Below are positions 1 to 8,389 of a DNA stretch of 64,000 bases, piece after piece (within the stretch, counting starts at the first letter, position 1; each line of letters starts with the position of its first letter). The position numbers and the translations under genes are program-made. Below the pieces are notes generated by a model. The model saw only the letters and a program-made list of their open reading frames with translations. It had not been told where the DNA came from and did not search any database. The stretch is from Larkinella sp. C7. Lineage in GTDB: Bacteria; Bacteroidota; Bacteroidia; Cytophagales; Spirosomataceae. The stretch lies in NCBI RefSeq assembly GCF_006149005.1, contig NZ_VBSL01000001.1:868001-932000 (forward strand), in the 5' to 3' direction.

Positions 1-1668
1 TTGTACCTGGTTTCCGAATCTGGTAAAGTGCTGCAACGCGAATCGGATCTGATCGACGTCTGGTTCGATTCGGGTGCGATGCCCTACGCCCAGTGGCATT
101 ATCCGTTCGAGAACAAGGACGTTTTCGACAAGGCGTATCCCGCCGACTTCATCTCCGAGGGGGTCGATCAGACGCGCGGCTGGTTCTTCACGCTCCACGC
201 CATTTCCGGGATGCTCGGCACGCTGGATGAAAAAGCCGATTCGTCGGTAGCGTTCAAAAATGTGGTTTCGACCGGTTTGGTGCTGGACAAAAATGGCAAC
301 AAAATGTCGAAGCGGCTGGGCAACGCCGTCGATCCGTTCACGACGCTGGCGACCTACGGGGCCGATGCCACCCGCTGGTACATGATCACCAACGCCGAGC
401 CCTGGGATAACCTGAAATTCAACATCGACGGCATTGCCGAAGTGCAACGCCGGTTTTTCGGAACACTCTATAACACCTATTCGTTTTTTGCGCTGTACGC
501 CAACCTCGACCAGTTCGATTTCGACGGTGCGCGGACGATTCCCGTTGACCAACGCCCGGAGCTAGACCGCTGGATTCTGTCGAAATTGCAGTCGCTGGTG
601 CTGGAAGTGGAGCAGCAATTCGAGAATTATAACCCCACCAAAGCGGGCCGGGCAGTGCAGGATTTTGTGAACGACCAGCTTTCCAACTGGTACGTGCGGC
701 TTTCGCGCCGGCGTTTCTGGAATGCGCCCAAAACGTCATCGGGCGAATTAAGCCTGGACACCCGGGCGGCTTACGAAACGCTGCACGAATGTCTGACAAC
801 GGTTTCCAAACTGATGTCGCCGATCGCGCCGTTCTTCGCCGACTGGCTTTACCGCAACCTGACGAAAGAAACGGATTTGTCGGTTCACCTGACCAATTTC
901 CCGAAAGCGGAACAAGCCTTAATCGACGGCGACCTGGAAACGTCCATGCAACTCGGGCAGGACATCTGCTCGCTGGTTCACTCGCTGCGGAAAGGGCATA
1001 AAATCAAGGTACGCCAGCCATTGACGAAGGTGCTGATCCCGGTTCTGAACGAAACGACCCGACGGCAGATCGAACACGTTTCACCGATTATTCAGTCGGA
1101 AGTGAACGTGAAAGCCGTTGAGTTCATCGATGATGCGTCCGGTATTCTGAAGAAGAAAATCAAGCCCAACTTCAAAACGCTGGGTCCGAAATTCGGTCCG
1201 ATGATGAAAGACGTAGCAACGACGATCAACACCATGACCGAAGACGACATCCGCAAACTGGAAGCCGCCGGAAGCATGCAACTGGCCATTGGCGAGATCA
1301 CGATAGCCGACGTCGAGATTCGGACGGAGGACGTTCCGGGCTGGATTGTAGCCACGCAAAACGGTTTAACGGTTGCGCTGGACGTGACGGTTACGCCCGA
1401 GCTGCGCCAGGAAGGCATCGCCCGTGACTTCATCAACCGCATCCAGAACCTGCGGAAAGACCAGAATTTTGAAGTGACGGATAAGATTCGGATCGAACTG
1501 GAGAACAGCCCGACCGAGGTACTAACCAGTGCCATCGAAACCCACAAAGACTACATCTGTCAGGAAGTACAGGCGCTGTCGCTGGAGTTGGTCAACGATC
1601 TGAACGGCAATGCGACGGAAATTGAAATGGATGAATTTCTGCTGCGCGTGAAAGTGGAAGTCGCTTAA
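1..1668 (+). CDS. ileS: Isoleucyl-tRNA synthetase, C-terminal part (5' end outside window)
   Basis: This is the 3' half of a class I aminoacyl-tRNA synthetase that charges tRNA-Ile in the cytoplasm. The frame is open from base 1, so the apparent TTG start is not real. The visible 555 residues hold the end of the Rossmann catalytic domain (WFDSGAMPYAQWHYPF, then EGVDQTRGWFFTLH), the KMSKR signature at residues 101-105, and the anticodon-binding domain that follows (DRWILSKLQSLV, NWYVRLSRRRFW). The C-terminal extension is of the type found in the eukaryote-like IleS branch common in Bacteroidota, which are usually over 1000 residues long. A clear hairpin terminator follows 12 bp after the stop. 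The HIGH motif and editing domain lie upstream of the window. Confidence 0.97.
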   Translation: MYLVSESGKVLQRESDLIDVWFDSGAMPYAQWHYPFENKDVFDKAYPADFISEGVDQTRGWFFTLHAISGMLGTLDEKADSSVAFKNVVSTGLVLDKNGNKMSKRLGNAVDPFTTLATYGADATRWYMITNAEPWDNLKFNIDGIAEVQRRFFGTLYNTYSFFALYANLDQFDFDGARTIPVDQRPELDRWILSKLQSLVLEVEQQFENYNPTKAGRAVQDFVNDQLSNWYVRLSRRRFWNAPKTSSGELSLDTRAAYETLHECLTTVSKLMSPIAPFFADWLYRNLTKETDLSVHLTNFPKAEQALIDGDLETSMQLGQDICSLVHSLRKGHKIKVRQPLTKVLIPVLNETTRRQIEHVSPIIQSEVNVKAVEFIDDASGILKKKIKPNFKTLGPKFGPMMKDVATTINTMTEDDIRKLEAAGSMQLAIGEITIADVEIRTEDVPGWIVATQNGLTVALDVTVTPELRQEGIARDFINRIQNLRKDQNFEVTDKIRIELENSPTEVLTSAIETHKDYICQEVQALSLELVNDLNGNATEIEMDEFLLRVKVEVA

Positions 1669-1680
1669 CACAGGAATACG

Positions 1681-1715
1681 AATACCCACGGATTCAGGTT
1701 CGTGGGTATTTTTTT
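1681..1715 (+). terminator. Rho-independent terminator of ileS
   Basis: Ten-base perfect stem (AATACCCACG at 1681-1690 with CGTGGGTATT at 1701-1710), a 10-nt loop and a run of T. It starts 12 bp after the ileS stop. Confidence 0.92.
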
Positions 1716-1803
1716 ATAAAAAAGATGGTGAATCCTCCGGCACATTCCTCTCTACACATGATCCACCATCTATGTGTAGAAACATCAAAGAAATCGTATT
1801 GTT

Positions 1804-2496
1804 TTAAATAAGACTAAATTCGACCGCTGCCATTGCGTGAAGCGTTGTGGTATCGAACAGCGGTACGTTTGTGTGTTCTGCCTGAACCAGGATGGGAATT
1901 TCAGTACAGCCTAAAATCACCCCTTCCGCGCCCTGCCCGGCGAGTTTCTCGATGATCTCTACAAAGCGGATGCGGGTACTGTCGCTGAAGATGCCTTTGC
2001 TGAATTCGTGGTAAATCTTGTCGTGAACGTATTTCTGATCTTCTTCGTCGGGCAAAATGACGTCGATGCCAAAACGCTCTTTCAATCGCCCGCGAAAAAA
2101 CAGACGTTCCATTGTGAAGCGGGTTCCCAATAATCCGACTGTCCGAAAACCGGCTTTCTGAATGGCTTCGGCGGTTACATCGGTAATGTGCAACAACGGA
2201 ACCGGCAAACGCTCGGTCACGCCTTCAGCGACTTCGTGCTGGGTGTTGCAGGCAATCACCACAAAGTCGGCTCCGGCCCGAACGAGGCCCTGCGCCATGT
2301 CGTCAACGGCGGTTTCAATCGCCTTCCAGTCGTCGGCTTTTTGCCACTGGCTGAATTCTTCAAAATTGGCACTCGACAGCACGAGTTTCGCCGAATAATG
2401 ACCGCCCAACCGTTTCCCAATCTCCTGATTGATCAGGCGGTAGTAAACCGCCGAGCTTTCCCACGACATGCCGCCGATGATTCCGATGGTTTTCAT
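1804..2496 (-). CDS. Aspartate/glutamate racemase family protein
   Basis: A cofactor-independent amino-acid racemase of the aspartate/glutamate racemase superfamily (YgeA/RacX-like). It would interconvert D and L amino acids with a pair of cysteines. Both are present: Cys83 in VIACNTQH and Cys197 in LGCTEIP. The N-terminal GIIGGMSWESS at residues 5-15 is the usual start of the family, and 230 residues is the normal length. The true substrate (Asp, Glu or a broad range) cannot be told from sequence. The stop of menA-side DNA lies 22 bp upstream, so the gene may be read together with menA, which is transcribed in the same direction just before it. Confidence 0.9.
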   Translation of the reverse strand: MKTIGIIGGMSWESSAVYYRLINQEIGKRLGGHYSAKLVLSSANFEEFSQWQKADDWKAIETAVDDMAQGLVRAGADFVVIACNTQHEVAEGVTERLPVPLLHITDVTAEAIQKAGFRTVGLLGTRFTMERLFFRGRLKERFGIDVILPDEEDQKYVHDKIYHEFSKGIFSDSTRIRFVEIIEKLAGQGAEGVILGCTEIPILVQAEHTNVPLFDTTTLHAMAAVEFSLI

Positions 2497-2518
2497 TTTT
2501 CAAGATCGGTTACGGTGA

Positions 2519-3412
2519 TTACCCTACCAACGCGACGCCCCACAACACGACAAACAGCAAGGTCGATAAGGCCAGTTGCCCCAGACGCGGGTTCAACTCC
2601 CCCGGTTTCTGGTGATTGGCAACCGCCCGACCATTCAGCACAAACAGCGGAAAGGCCAGCAAATACAGCCAGCTAAACCAGTTGTGCCCGATGAGCAGTG
2701 TGTAGATTACGGCACAAAGCATACCGCCCAGCAGCAGCAGCCAGTGGTAGCGAACGGCCCGTTGCCGCCCCAGCCGCACCGGAATGGAATATTTGCCGGT
2801 TTTGGCGTCGGTTTCAATATCGCGGATGTTGTTGATATTCAGTACGCCAGTGGCCAGTAAACCAACACTGGTGGCCGGTAACAGCAGAATGGGTTCGAAG
2901 GACAGGGTGTGCAGAAAGTAGGTTCCCAGAACGCCCACCCAACCGAAGAAAAGCAGGACGGCAATGTCGCCAAAACCGCTGTAGCCGTAGGGCCGTTTCC
3001 CGTTGGTGTAGGCAATAGCGGCTCCGATGCAGAGCAAACCCAGGCCCACGAAGATCCAGAAAACTTCCGTTGGAGCATTTTTCAGCGACTCGACCAGCAG
3101 CCAGATGCCGGAAATCAACGCCAGCAAGGAGGTAACGATAATCCCGCGCAACATCGATTCTTTGGTGATCAGGCCGGTTGCCACCGCCCGGCGGGGACCC
3201 ACGCGCTCGGCGGTGTCCTTGCCCGATACCGCATCGCCGTAGTCGTTGGCAAAATTGGAGAGGATTTGCAGAAAAATCGTGGTGAGCGATGCCAGAACGC
3301 AAATGGTCCAGCTAAACTGGCCAGCCGAAGCCGCCAGAAAGCTTCCCAGAATGATGCTGGCCAGCGCCAGCGGTAACGTACGCGGCCGGGCAGCCGCAAG
3401 CCAACTTTTCAT
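2519..3412 (-). CDS. menA: 1,4-dihydroxy-2-naphthoate polyprenyltransferase
   Basis: An integral-membrane UbiA-family prenyltransferase that attaches a polyprenyl chain to 1,4-dihydroxy-2-naphthoate in menaquinone synthesis. The first aspartate-rich motif is NFANDYGDAVSGKD and the second is NINNIRDIETDAKTGK, with RLGR after it. About eight hydrophobic segments are visible, and 297 residues is typical. Menaquinone is the usual quinone in this phylum. No other men genes are in the window. A long inverted repeat fills the gap to the glutathione peroxidase gene, which lies upstream in the same direction. Confidence 0.93.
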   Translation of the reverse strand: MKSWLAAARPRTLPLALASIILGSFLAASAGQFSWTICVLASLTTIFLQILSNFANDYGDAVSGKDTAERVGPRRAVATGLITKESMLRGIIVTSLLALISGIWLLVESLKNAPTEVFWIFVGLGLLCIGAAIAYTNGKRPYGYSGFGDIAVLLFFGWVGVLGTYFLHTLSFEPILLLPATSVGLLATGVLNINNIRDIETDAKTGKYSIPVRLGRQRAVRYHWLLLLGGMLCAVIYTLLIGHNWFSWLYLLAFPLFVLNGRAVANHQKPGELNPRLGQLALSTLLFVVLWGVALVG

Positions 3413-3421
3413 AGTGATGAG

Positions 3422-3495
3422 TTAAGAGTTAAGAATTAAGAGTTAAGAGTTGGCTGACGCACAAAAACTCTTAACTCTTAATTCTTAACTCTTAA
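3422..3495. repeat. Long intergenic inverted repeat, GAGTTA-type, GCTGACGC loop
   Basis: A 30-bp perfect stem (3422-3451 with 3466-3495) closes a 14-nt loop, GGCTGACGCACAAA. The arms are built from iterations of AGAGTTA/AGAATTA. Weaker pairing continues outward to about 3417 and 3505. It fills the gap between the peroxidase stop and the menA start, two genes read leftward. There is no U-tract. The loop core is shared with the element at 41074-41149. Confidence 0.9.
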
Positions 3496-3503
3496 TTTTT
3501 AAC

Positions 3504-4121
3504 TCAAATGCCAACGGCCGATTTGAATTCCGGATCGGTTGGTAATACTTTGGATGCGAAGAAGTGCGTCAGTTCGCCTTTTTCGTTGATGACGTATTTG
3601 CAGAAGTTCCAGGTTGGCACCTTGTCATTCCAGCCATTCAACGACTTGTCCGACAGCCACTTGTAGAGCGGAGCCTGGTTTTCGCCCAGCACTTCGGTTT
3701 TTTCGAACATCGGGAACGATACGCCATAGTTCTTTTTGCAGAACTCGGCGATTTCGGAGTTGGTACCGGGATCCTGGCTCTTGAAGTTGTTGGACGGGAA
3801 CCCTAACACGACCACTTTGTCGCCGTGTTCTTTGTAGAACGCTTCCCATTTTTCAAACTGTGGCGTAAAACCGCACTTGGAGGCTGTGTTCAGAATCACC
3901 ACCTTTTTGCCCCGGTATTGTTTCAGGGGGACGGTTTTGCCTTCAATGGAGTTGACGGTAAAATCGTACAATGATTTGGTCGGAGCAACCGCGTTGGCCG
4001 GACGTACAGCGACTTCGCTTTTGTCACTCAGCAGGAAATTCAAAACAGTTTTTACAGACATAAAGCTGGATAAGGTTACAGCCAGGACACCAACAGATAC
4101 TAGAAGAAGTAGCTTTTTCAT
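3504..4121 (-). CDS. Glutathione peroxidase family protein, exported or membrane-anchored
   Basis: A thiol peroxidase of the glutathione peroxidase family, likely thioredoxin-dependent as in most bacteria, reducing hydroperoxides outside the cytoplasm. The peroxidatic cysteine is Cys83 in NTASKCGFTPQ, and the WNF motif lies near residue 171. The usual FPCNQF reads FPSNNF, so both the resolving-type cysteine and the catalytic glutamine position are replaced (Ser and Asn). A hydrophobic N-terminus (MKKLLLLVSVGVLAVTLSS) suggests a signal peptide or anchor. I chose the ATG ending at 4121, because the longer frame to 4160 would overlap the argS stop and adds a polar stretch before the signal. It follows argS by 16 bp and probably shares its transcript. 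Confidence 0.88.
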   Translation of the reverse strand: MKKLLLLVSVGVLAVTLSSFMSVKTVLNFLLSDKSEVAVRPANAVAPTKSLYDFTVNSIEGKTVPLKQYRGKKVVILNTASKCGFTPQFEKWEAFYKEHGDKVVVLGFPSNNFKSQDPGTNSEIAEFCKKNYGVSFPMFEKTEVLGENQAPLYKWLSDKSLNGWNDKVPTWNFCKYVINEKGELTHFFASKVLPTDPEFKSAVGI

Positions 4122-4137
4122 TTGAGTTGGGAAAGGT

Positions 4138-5916
4138 TTACATTTTAGTAGGCACTTCAATTCCTAATAACTCCATTGTTTTACAGATAGTTTCGACAAC
4201 GGCTTTCGATAACGCTACCCGAAATTTGAGTTTGTCGGCATCCGGTTCCGACAGGATCGACAACTCCCCGTAAAACTGGTTGTAGGCCTTGGCTAACTCG
4301 AAAGCATACTGCCCCAGGTACGAGGGAGCATAGTCGGTGCCAGCTTCGGTAATCCGCTGATGAAACTGCGTCAGCAAATAGACCAGTTGTTGCTCACTAT
4401 CAGCGAGTTCGACCGTTTGCAAGGGACCAGTAGGGTCGATTGCCAACTGTGCCGCTTTCCGTAAAATCGAGCAAATCCGGGCGTGGGTGTATTGAATAAA
4501 CGGCCCGGTATGTCCCTGAAAGTCAATCGACTCTTCCGGGTTGAAGGTCATTCTTTTTTTCGGATCGACCTTCAATAAATAATATTTCAACGCCCCCATC
4601 GCCAGCATGTGATACAGCCGGGTGGCCTCTTCGCTTTCAAAGTCGTCAATTTTGCCCAATTCCCGGGTGCGGTTCCGGGCGGTTTCGACCATCTCTACGA
4701 TCAGGTCATCGGCATCGACCACCGTGCCTTCGCGCGATTTCATCTTGCCACTTGGCAAGTCGACCATGCCGTAGGAAAGGTGGAACAGGCCGTCGGCATA
4801 TGGGCGGCCCAACCGGCGCAGAATCGCAAATAATACCGCAAAGTGGTAGTCCTGCTCGTTGCCCACCACCCAGATGCCGCGCTGAACCGGATAATCCTGA
4901 AATTTCAGGTCGGTGGTGCCCAAATCCTGTGTGATGTACACCGAGGTGCCATCCGACCGCAGCACCAGCTTCTGGTCGAGCCCTTCGTCGGCAAGGTCGA
5001 TCCAGACCGAACCATCCGGTTTACGATAGAAAACATTTTTCTGTAAACCGTCTTCGATGACGTCTTTGCCCAGCAGATAGGTCTCCGATTCGTAATAGGT
5101 TTTATCGAAACTCACGCCAATTTCGTGGTAGGTTTCGGCAAAACCGGCGTACACCCACTCGTTCATCAGCTTCCAGAGCGCGACGGTTTCGGGGTCGCCC
5201 TGCTCCCACTTCCGCAGCATTTCCTGCACTTTCAGCAGCAGGGGCGTCTTTTTTTCGGCTTCTTCCCGCGGCATTCCCTCCTCGATCAGCTCCTCGATTT
5301 GCTGCTTGTGGGCTTTATCGAACCAGACGTAGTATTTCCCGATCAAATGATCGCCTTTCATGCCCGTCGATTCGGGGGTCTCGCCATTGCCGAACTCCTG
5401 GTAGGCCAGCATCGACTTGCAGATGTGAATACCCCGGTCGTTGACCAGACAGGCTTTCACGACCTCATAGCCGTTGGCTTTCAGAATCCGGCTGACCGAA
5501 TCGCCCAGAAAGTTGTTACGCAGGTGGCCCAGGTGCAGCGGTTTATTGGTGTTGGGCGACGAAAACTCCACCATCACCGACTCGTTTCGGGACGGCAACT
5601 GCCCCCAGTCCGGATTCGCCAGCATCGCGCTCAACTCATCGACCCAGACTGAATCGGCAATGGTGAGATTCAGAAAGCCCTGAACGACATTGAATTGGCT
5701 GATGATCGTCGTGTTTTCTTTCAGGTACGTTCCGATGGCCTGACCGATTTCCACCGGCTGTTTTCGGGTTGTTTTGGTCAACGGGAAGGTGACGAAGGTA
5801 TAGAGCCCTTCAAATTCTTTTTTGGTAGGTTGCAGAATAACGGTTTCAACGGGCACATTGAACAGCGAATTGATCGCTTCGGCAATGGCTAGTTTAAGTT
5901 GTGCTTGAATGTCCAT
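4138..5916 (-). CDS. argS: Arginyl-tRNA synthetase
   Basis: A class I synthetase that charges tRNA-Arg. The N-terminal additional domain covers about residues 1-100. The HIGH-like signature is HLGH at residues 128-131 (PNTNKPLHLGHLRNN). KMKSREGTVVDADDL marks the KMSK-like region, and the helical anticodon-binding domain ends in KTMELLGIEVPTKM. At 592 residues it is full length. It appears to head a leftward transcript with the peroxidase, menA and possibly the racemase. A TAGTTTTG box lies 24 bp upstream of the ATG. Confidence 0.97.
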   Translation of the reverse strand: MDIQAQLKLAIAEAINSLFNVPVETVILQPTKKEFEGLYTFVTFPLTKTTRKQPVEIGQAIGTYLKENTTIISQFNVVQGFLNLTIADSVWVDELSAMLANPDWGQLPSRNESVMVEFSSPNTNKPLHLGHLRNNFLGDSVSRILKANGYEVVKACLVNDRGIHICKSMLAYQEFGNGETPESTGMKGDHLIGKYYVWFDKAHKQQIEELIEEGMPREEAEKKTPLLLKVQEMLRKWEQGDPETVALWKLMNEWVYAGFAETYHEIGVSFDKTYYESETYLLGKDVIEDGLQKNVFYRKPDGSVWIDLADEGLDQKLVLRSDGTSVYITQDLGTTDLKFQDYPVQRGIWVVGNEQDYHFAVLFAILRRLGRPYADGLFHLSYGMVDLPSGKMKSREGTVVDADDLIVEMVETARNRTRELGKIDDFESEEATRLYHMLAMGALKYYLLKVDPKKRMTFNPEESIDFQGHTGPFIQYTHARICSILRKAAQLAIDPTGPLQTVELADSEQQLVYLLTQFHQRITEAGTDYAPSYLGQYAFELAKAYNQFYGELSILSEPDADKLKFRVALSKAVVETICKTMELLGIEVPTKM

Positions 5917-5939
5917 TCGACCAGGTAAGATTCAAAGCA

Positions 5940-5947
5940 CAAAACTA
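5940..5947 (-). promoter_or_regulatory. Bacteroidota -7 box for argS
   Basis: On the minus strand this reads TAGTTTTG, an exact match to the TAnnTTTG -7 box of Bacteroidota sigma-A, 24 bp before the argS ATG. No TTG is seen at the usual -33 distance. Confidence 0.5.
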
Positions 5948-6304
5948 CGCCAAAAATTAGTTTCCATCCGTGTTGGGGGAAAGGAACTGCATTAAAAACC
6001 GCTCACTCGTCCCGGTTCTTCCGTTTGCTGAGCCGAATGGGATACGAAGCCGTGATCCGAAACGCAAAGCCTCTAGCCGCCATTTGCAGGAAGTAGGCGG
6101 TTTGGTTGAGGAATCGTTACTATATTTTTCATCCTGAAATTTCCGATGAGATCGCCTGTCAATATTATCCATAACAAACCGGCCAAATCGTTGGATACAA
6201 GTTTCTGTCTGACATAAGACGTATCGCCCGTCCACAAGTCACTTTCTGCCTATTTAATAGTACAGAATTAAGAATTTCCATTCACGCAAAAACCCGCTGT
6301 TTGA

Positions 6305-6335
6305 TTTGACAAAAGGGGCGGAATACGTACCTTTA
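6305..6335 (+). promoter_or_regulatory. Bacteroidota-type promoter
   Basis: TTTG at 6305-6308, a 19-nt spacer, then TACCTTTA at 6328-6335, which matches TAnnTTTG at all fixed positions but the last. The predicted start of transcription is only about 11 nt before the ATG at 6353. Confidence 0.7.
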
Positions 6336-6352
6336 ATCAGTACTTAATCAAA

Positions 6353-7966
6353 ATGCTGATGATCAATCGTCTCACGATAGGGCTGTGGTGCTGGATGCTG
6401 GTGGCATGTATTCCTGCAATGGCCCAATTTGAGCCTTCCATCCGCCTGGAATTGCCCATTAGTCAGAATTCGGAGGAGTTTTTCGACGTAACGACGCTCG
6501 GTGATCAGGGTGTTCTGGTAAATGTCCGGCATGGCGATTACTACTCGTCAGCCCCCACCAAGTTCTCTTTCAAACGCTACGATACCGACCTCAAACTGCT
6601 CTGGTCGACGGATTATAAAATTGATGCGTTCTACGAACCGGTTCGGTCGGCCCGCACGGAACATTACCTCTACTGGCTGCTGAAAGAAACCGCCAACGAG
6701 AAAATTGCCATCCTGCGGATCAACCTCACCGACGGAGCGATGGAAACCTACCGGGGCGATCTGGTGACGCCCATGGATATTTTTCATTTCAAGGTGCTGG
6801 ATAACATCGCCTACCTCGGCGGCTATTACCGCTCCCGGCCGGTGGTGGTGTCGTTCTCGTTTTTCGATCTGACTTCCAAAGTGTTACCCGGTTTGTATAC
6901 CAACCACATTCAGCTCAACAACATCGAAGTCGATGAACAACGGCGGCTGGTTCACGTCATGACTGATGCCACGCACCAGCGGAACTGCGAGTTTACGGTT
7001 CGCACCTATTCGTACGAGGGCAAACTGATCCGGACGGTGAACCTGGACGGAAACAAACACAGTCTGATTTCGGGTAAACTGCTTCCCCTCAACGACGACG
7101 AATCGCTGCTCGTCGGCAACTATTCCAACGACTGTACGCCCTATTCGCAGGGGGTTTACATCACGCGAATCCGCAATGCCGCGTCGCCGGTGGGTGAAAG
7201 CACGGTGATTACGCCGACCGAAGACACCCGGTACATCGACTTTTCGGAGCTTCAGAATTTCTTCAACTACATGAAGCCCAAACGCCAGCAGAAAATGATC
7301 GAGCGATTGGCGCGTCGGAAAGACCAGGGCAAAGACACCAAGTTCCGGTATCGGCTGCTGGTCCACGATCTGGTGCCGACCGACGAAGGGTTGATGCTGA
7401 TTGCGGAAGTCTACTACCCCCAATACCGGGGCAGTTCCTATCCGTATCTGGGCGCCGGGCGTTCCTTTGACCGCTACCAGGAGGGCTACCGGTATACGCA
7501 CGCGTTTCTGTGCGGTTTTGACAAAAAAGGCAAACTGCTGTGGGACAACTCCCTGCCCATTCCCGATCTGAGCAGTTATGATTTGAATCAGATGGTGCAG
7601 GTTTCCCGCCAGGGCAACACGACCATTCTGGCCTATCCGCACGACGGCGAAATCCACGCCGAGGTGATTCAGGGCGGCAAGGTGGTACGGGAGCAGGAGA
7701 AGTATTCGCTGAAAAAATTACGGGAAAACGAGAAAGTGGTTTATTCCGAAAACGAACAACTGGAAGCCTGGTATGACGGCCATTTTCTGGCCTGCGGATT
7801 TCAGAAAATTTCGACCGACCGCTCCCTCGCTCCTCCGCGTGAAGTTTTTTACATCAATAAAGTAACCCGCATTCCCGACGATCCGGACACCCGCCCGTCG
7901 AGCCGCTCGGCCAGCCCGGACGATACCAACGCTACCCGAAAAACTTCCGGATCAAAACAAAAATGA
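6353..7966 (+). CDS. Secreted protein of unknown function
   Basis: I do not recognise a family. The N-terminus (about MLMINRLTIGLWCWMLVACIPAMAQ) is a Sec signal peptide with a likely cut after Ala-Met-Ala. A second ATG at 6359 is an equally good start. The mature part, about 510 residues, is rich in short beta-strand-like runs and aromatic residues, which would fit a beta-propeller-like or all-beta fold, but this is only an impression. The C-terminal 30 residues are Ser/Arg/Thr-rich and of low complexity. There is no type IX sorting domain. It has its own promoter, and its 3' end overlaps the convergent small membrane gene by 35 bp. Confidence 0.75.
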   Translation: MLMINRLTIGLWCWMLVACIPAMAQFEPSIRLELPISQNSEEFFDVTTLGDQGVLVNVRHGDYYSSAPTKFSFKRYDTDLKLLWSTDYKIDAFYEPVRSARTEHYLYWLLKETANEKIAILRINLTDGAMETYRGDLVTPMDIFHFKVLDNIAYLGGYYRSRPVVVSFSFFDLTSKVLPGLYTNHIQLNNIEVDEQRRLVHVMTDATHQRNCEFTVRTYSYEGKLIRTVNLDGNKHSLISGKLLPLNDDESLLVGNYSNDCTPYSQGVYITRIRNAASPVGESTVITPTEDTRYIDFSELQNFFNYMKPKRQQKMIERLARRKDQGKDTKFRYRLLVHDLVPTDEGLMLIAEVYYPQYRGSSYPYLGAGRSFDRYQEGYRYTHAFLCGFDKKGKLLWDNSLPIPDLSSYDLNQMVQVSRQGNTTILAYPHDGEIHAEVIQGGKVVREQEKYSLKKLRENEKVVYSENEQLEAWYDGHFLACGFQKISTDRSLAPPREVFYINKVTRIPDDPDTRPSSRSASPDDTNATRKTSGSKQK

Positions 7967-8159
7967 GGTTCAGCAGAACGCTGACGACGATGCAGGTGAC
8001 AATCGGGAAATAAAAACCGCCGTTTTTACCTTCGATACGAATGTCGCCCGGCAACCGACCGAGCCAGCTTAGTTTGTCACCGAAGAAATAGACGACCAGC
8101 CCAATCAGGACTATCACCACTCCAATTCCGATCAGATATTTACCAATGCCTGCGTTCAT
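7932..8159 (-). CDS. DUF2905-like small membrane protein
   Basis: A 75-residue protein with two membrane helices (about residues 5-25 and 50-71) linked by the segment SWLGRLPGDIRIEGKNGGFYFP. The LPGDI and FYFP elements are the mark of the DUF2905 family, whose role is unknown. I use the ATG at 8157-8159, because the longer frame adds a polar stretch and would pass through the promoter box. Its last 35 bp overlap the end of the convergent secreted-protein gene, so the two transcripts are antisense over their tails. Confidence 0.82.
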   Translation of the reverse strand: MNAGIGKYLIGIGVVIVLIGLVVYFFGDKLSWLGRLPGDIRIEGKNGGFYFPIVTCIVVSVLLNLIFVLIRKFFG

Positions 8160-8193
8160 ACCCGTACCCTGTCCGTGTTTGAATCTTTCTCTA

Positions 8194-8224
8194 CAAGTAT
8201 AGACTACCCTTCTCAAAAAGGCAA
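8194..8224 (-). promoter_or_regulatory. Promoter for the DUF2905 gene
   Basis: Read on the minus strand: TTG (8222-8224), a 20-nt spacer, then TATACTTG (8194-8201), one mismatch from TAnnTTTG. The ATG is about 35 bp downstream. Confidence 0.55.
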
Positions 8225-8389
8225 TTTTCCGGCTAACCCCATTTTTTTAACAGAAACTTGCGCCACCCTATAATTACTAATCAACTTCCTGAACCCACAA
8301 GACGAGACGTTTTTCAAACGATACACAAAACCGGCTACGGCCGTTCAGGCCATGTATAAAACCGGGCAAGCCGAGATAACATACGAGGT

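Larger units (their letters stand above)
5917..6352. other. Divergent intergenic region between argS and the secreted-protein gene
   Basis: This 436-bp stretch holds the two promoter candidates at 5940-5947 and 6305-6335. I see no supported gene or RNA in the rest. Confidence 0.6.

Noticed and set aside
2575-2625. tRNA-like GGGTTCAACTCCC segment
   Set aside because: It lies inside menA in frame with the conserved protein, and no acceptor or D-arm pairing surrounds it.
5957-6235. 92-codon leftward frame between argS and the secreted-protein gene
   Set aside because: Cys/Arg/Ser-rich composition unlike real proteins here, no motif, and it lies in the divergent promoter region.
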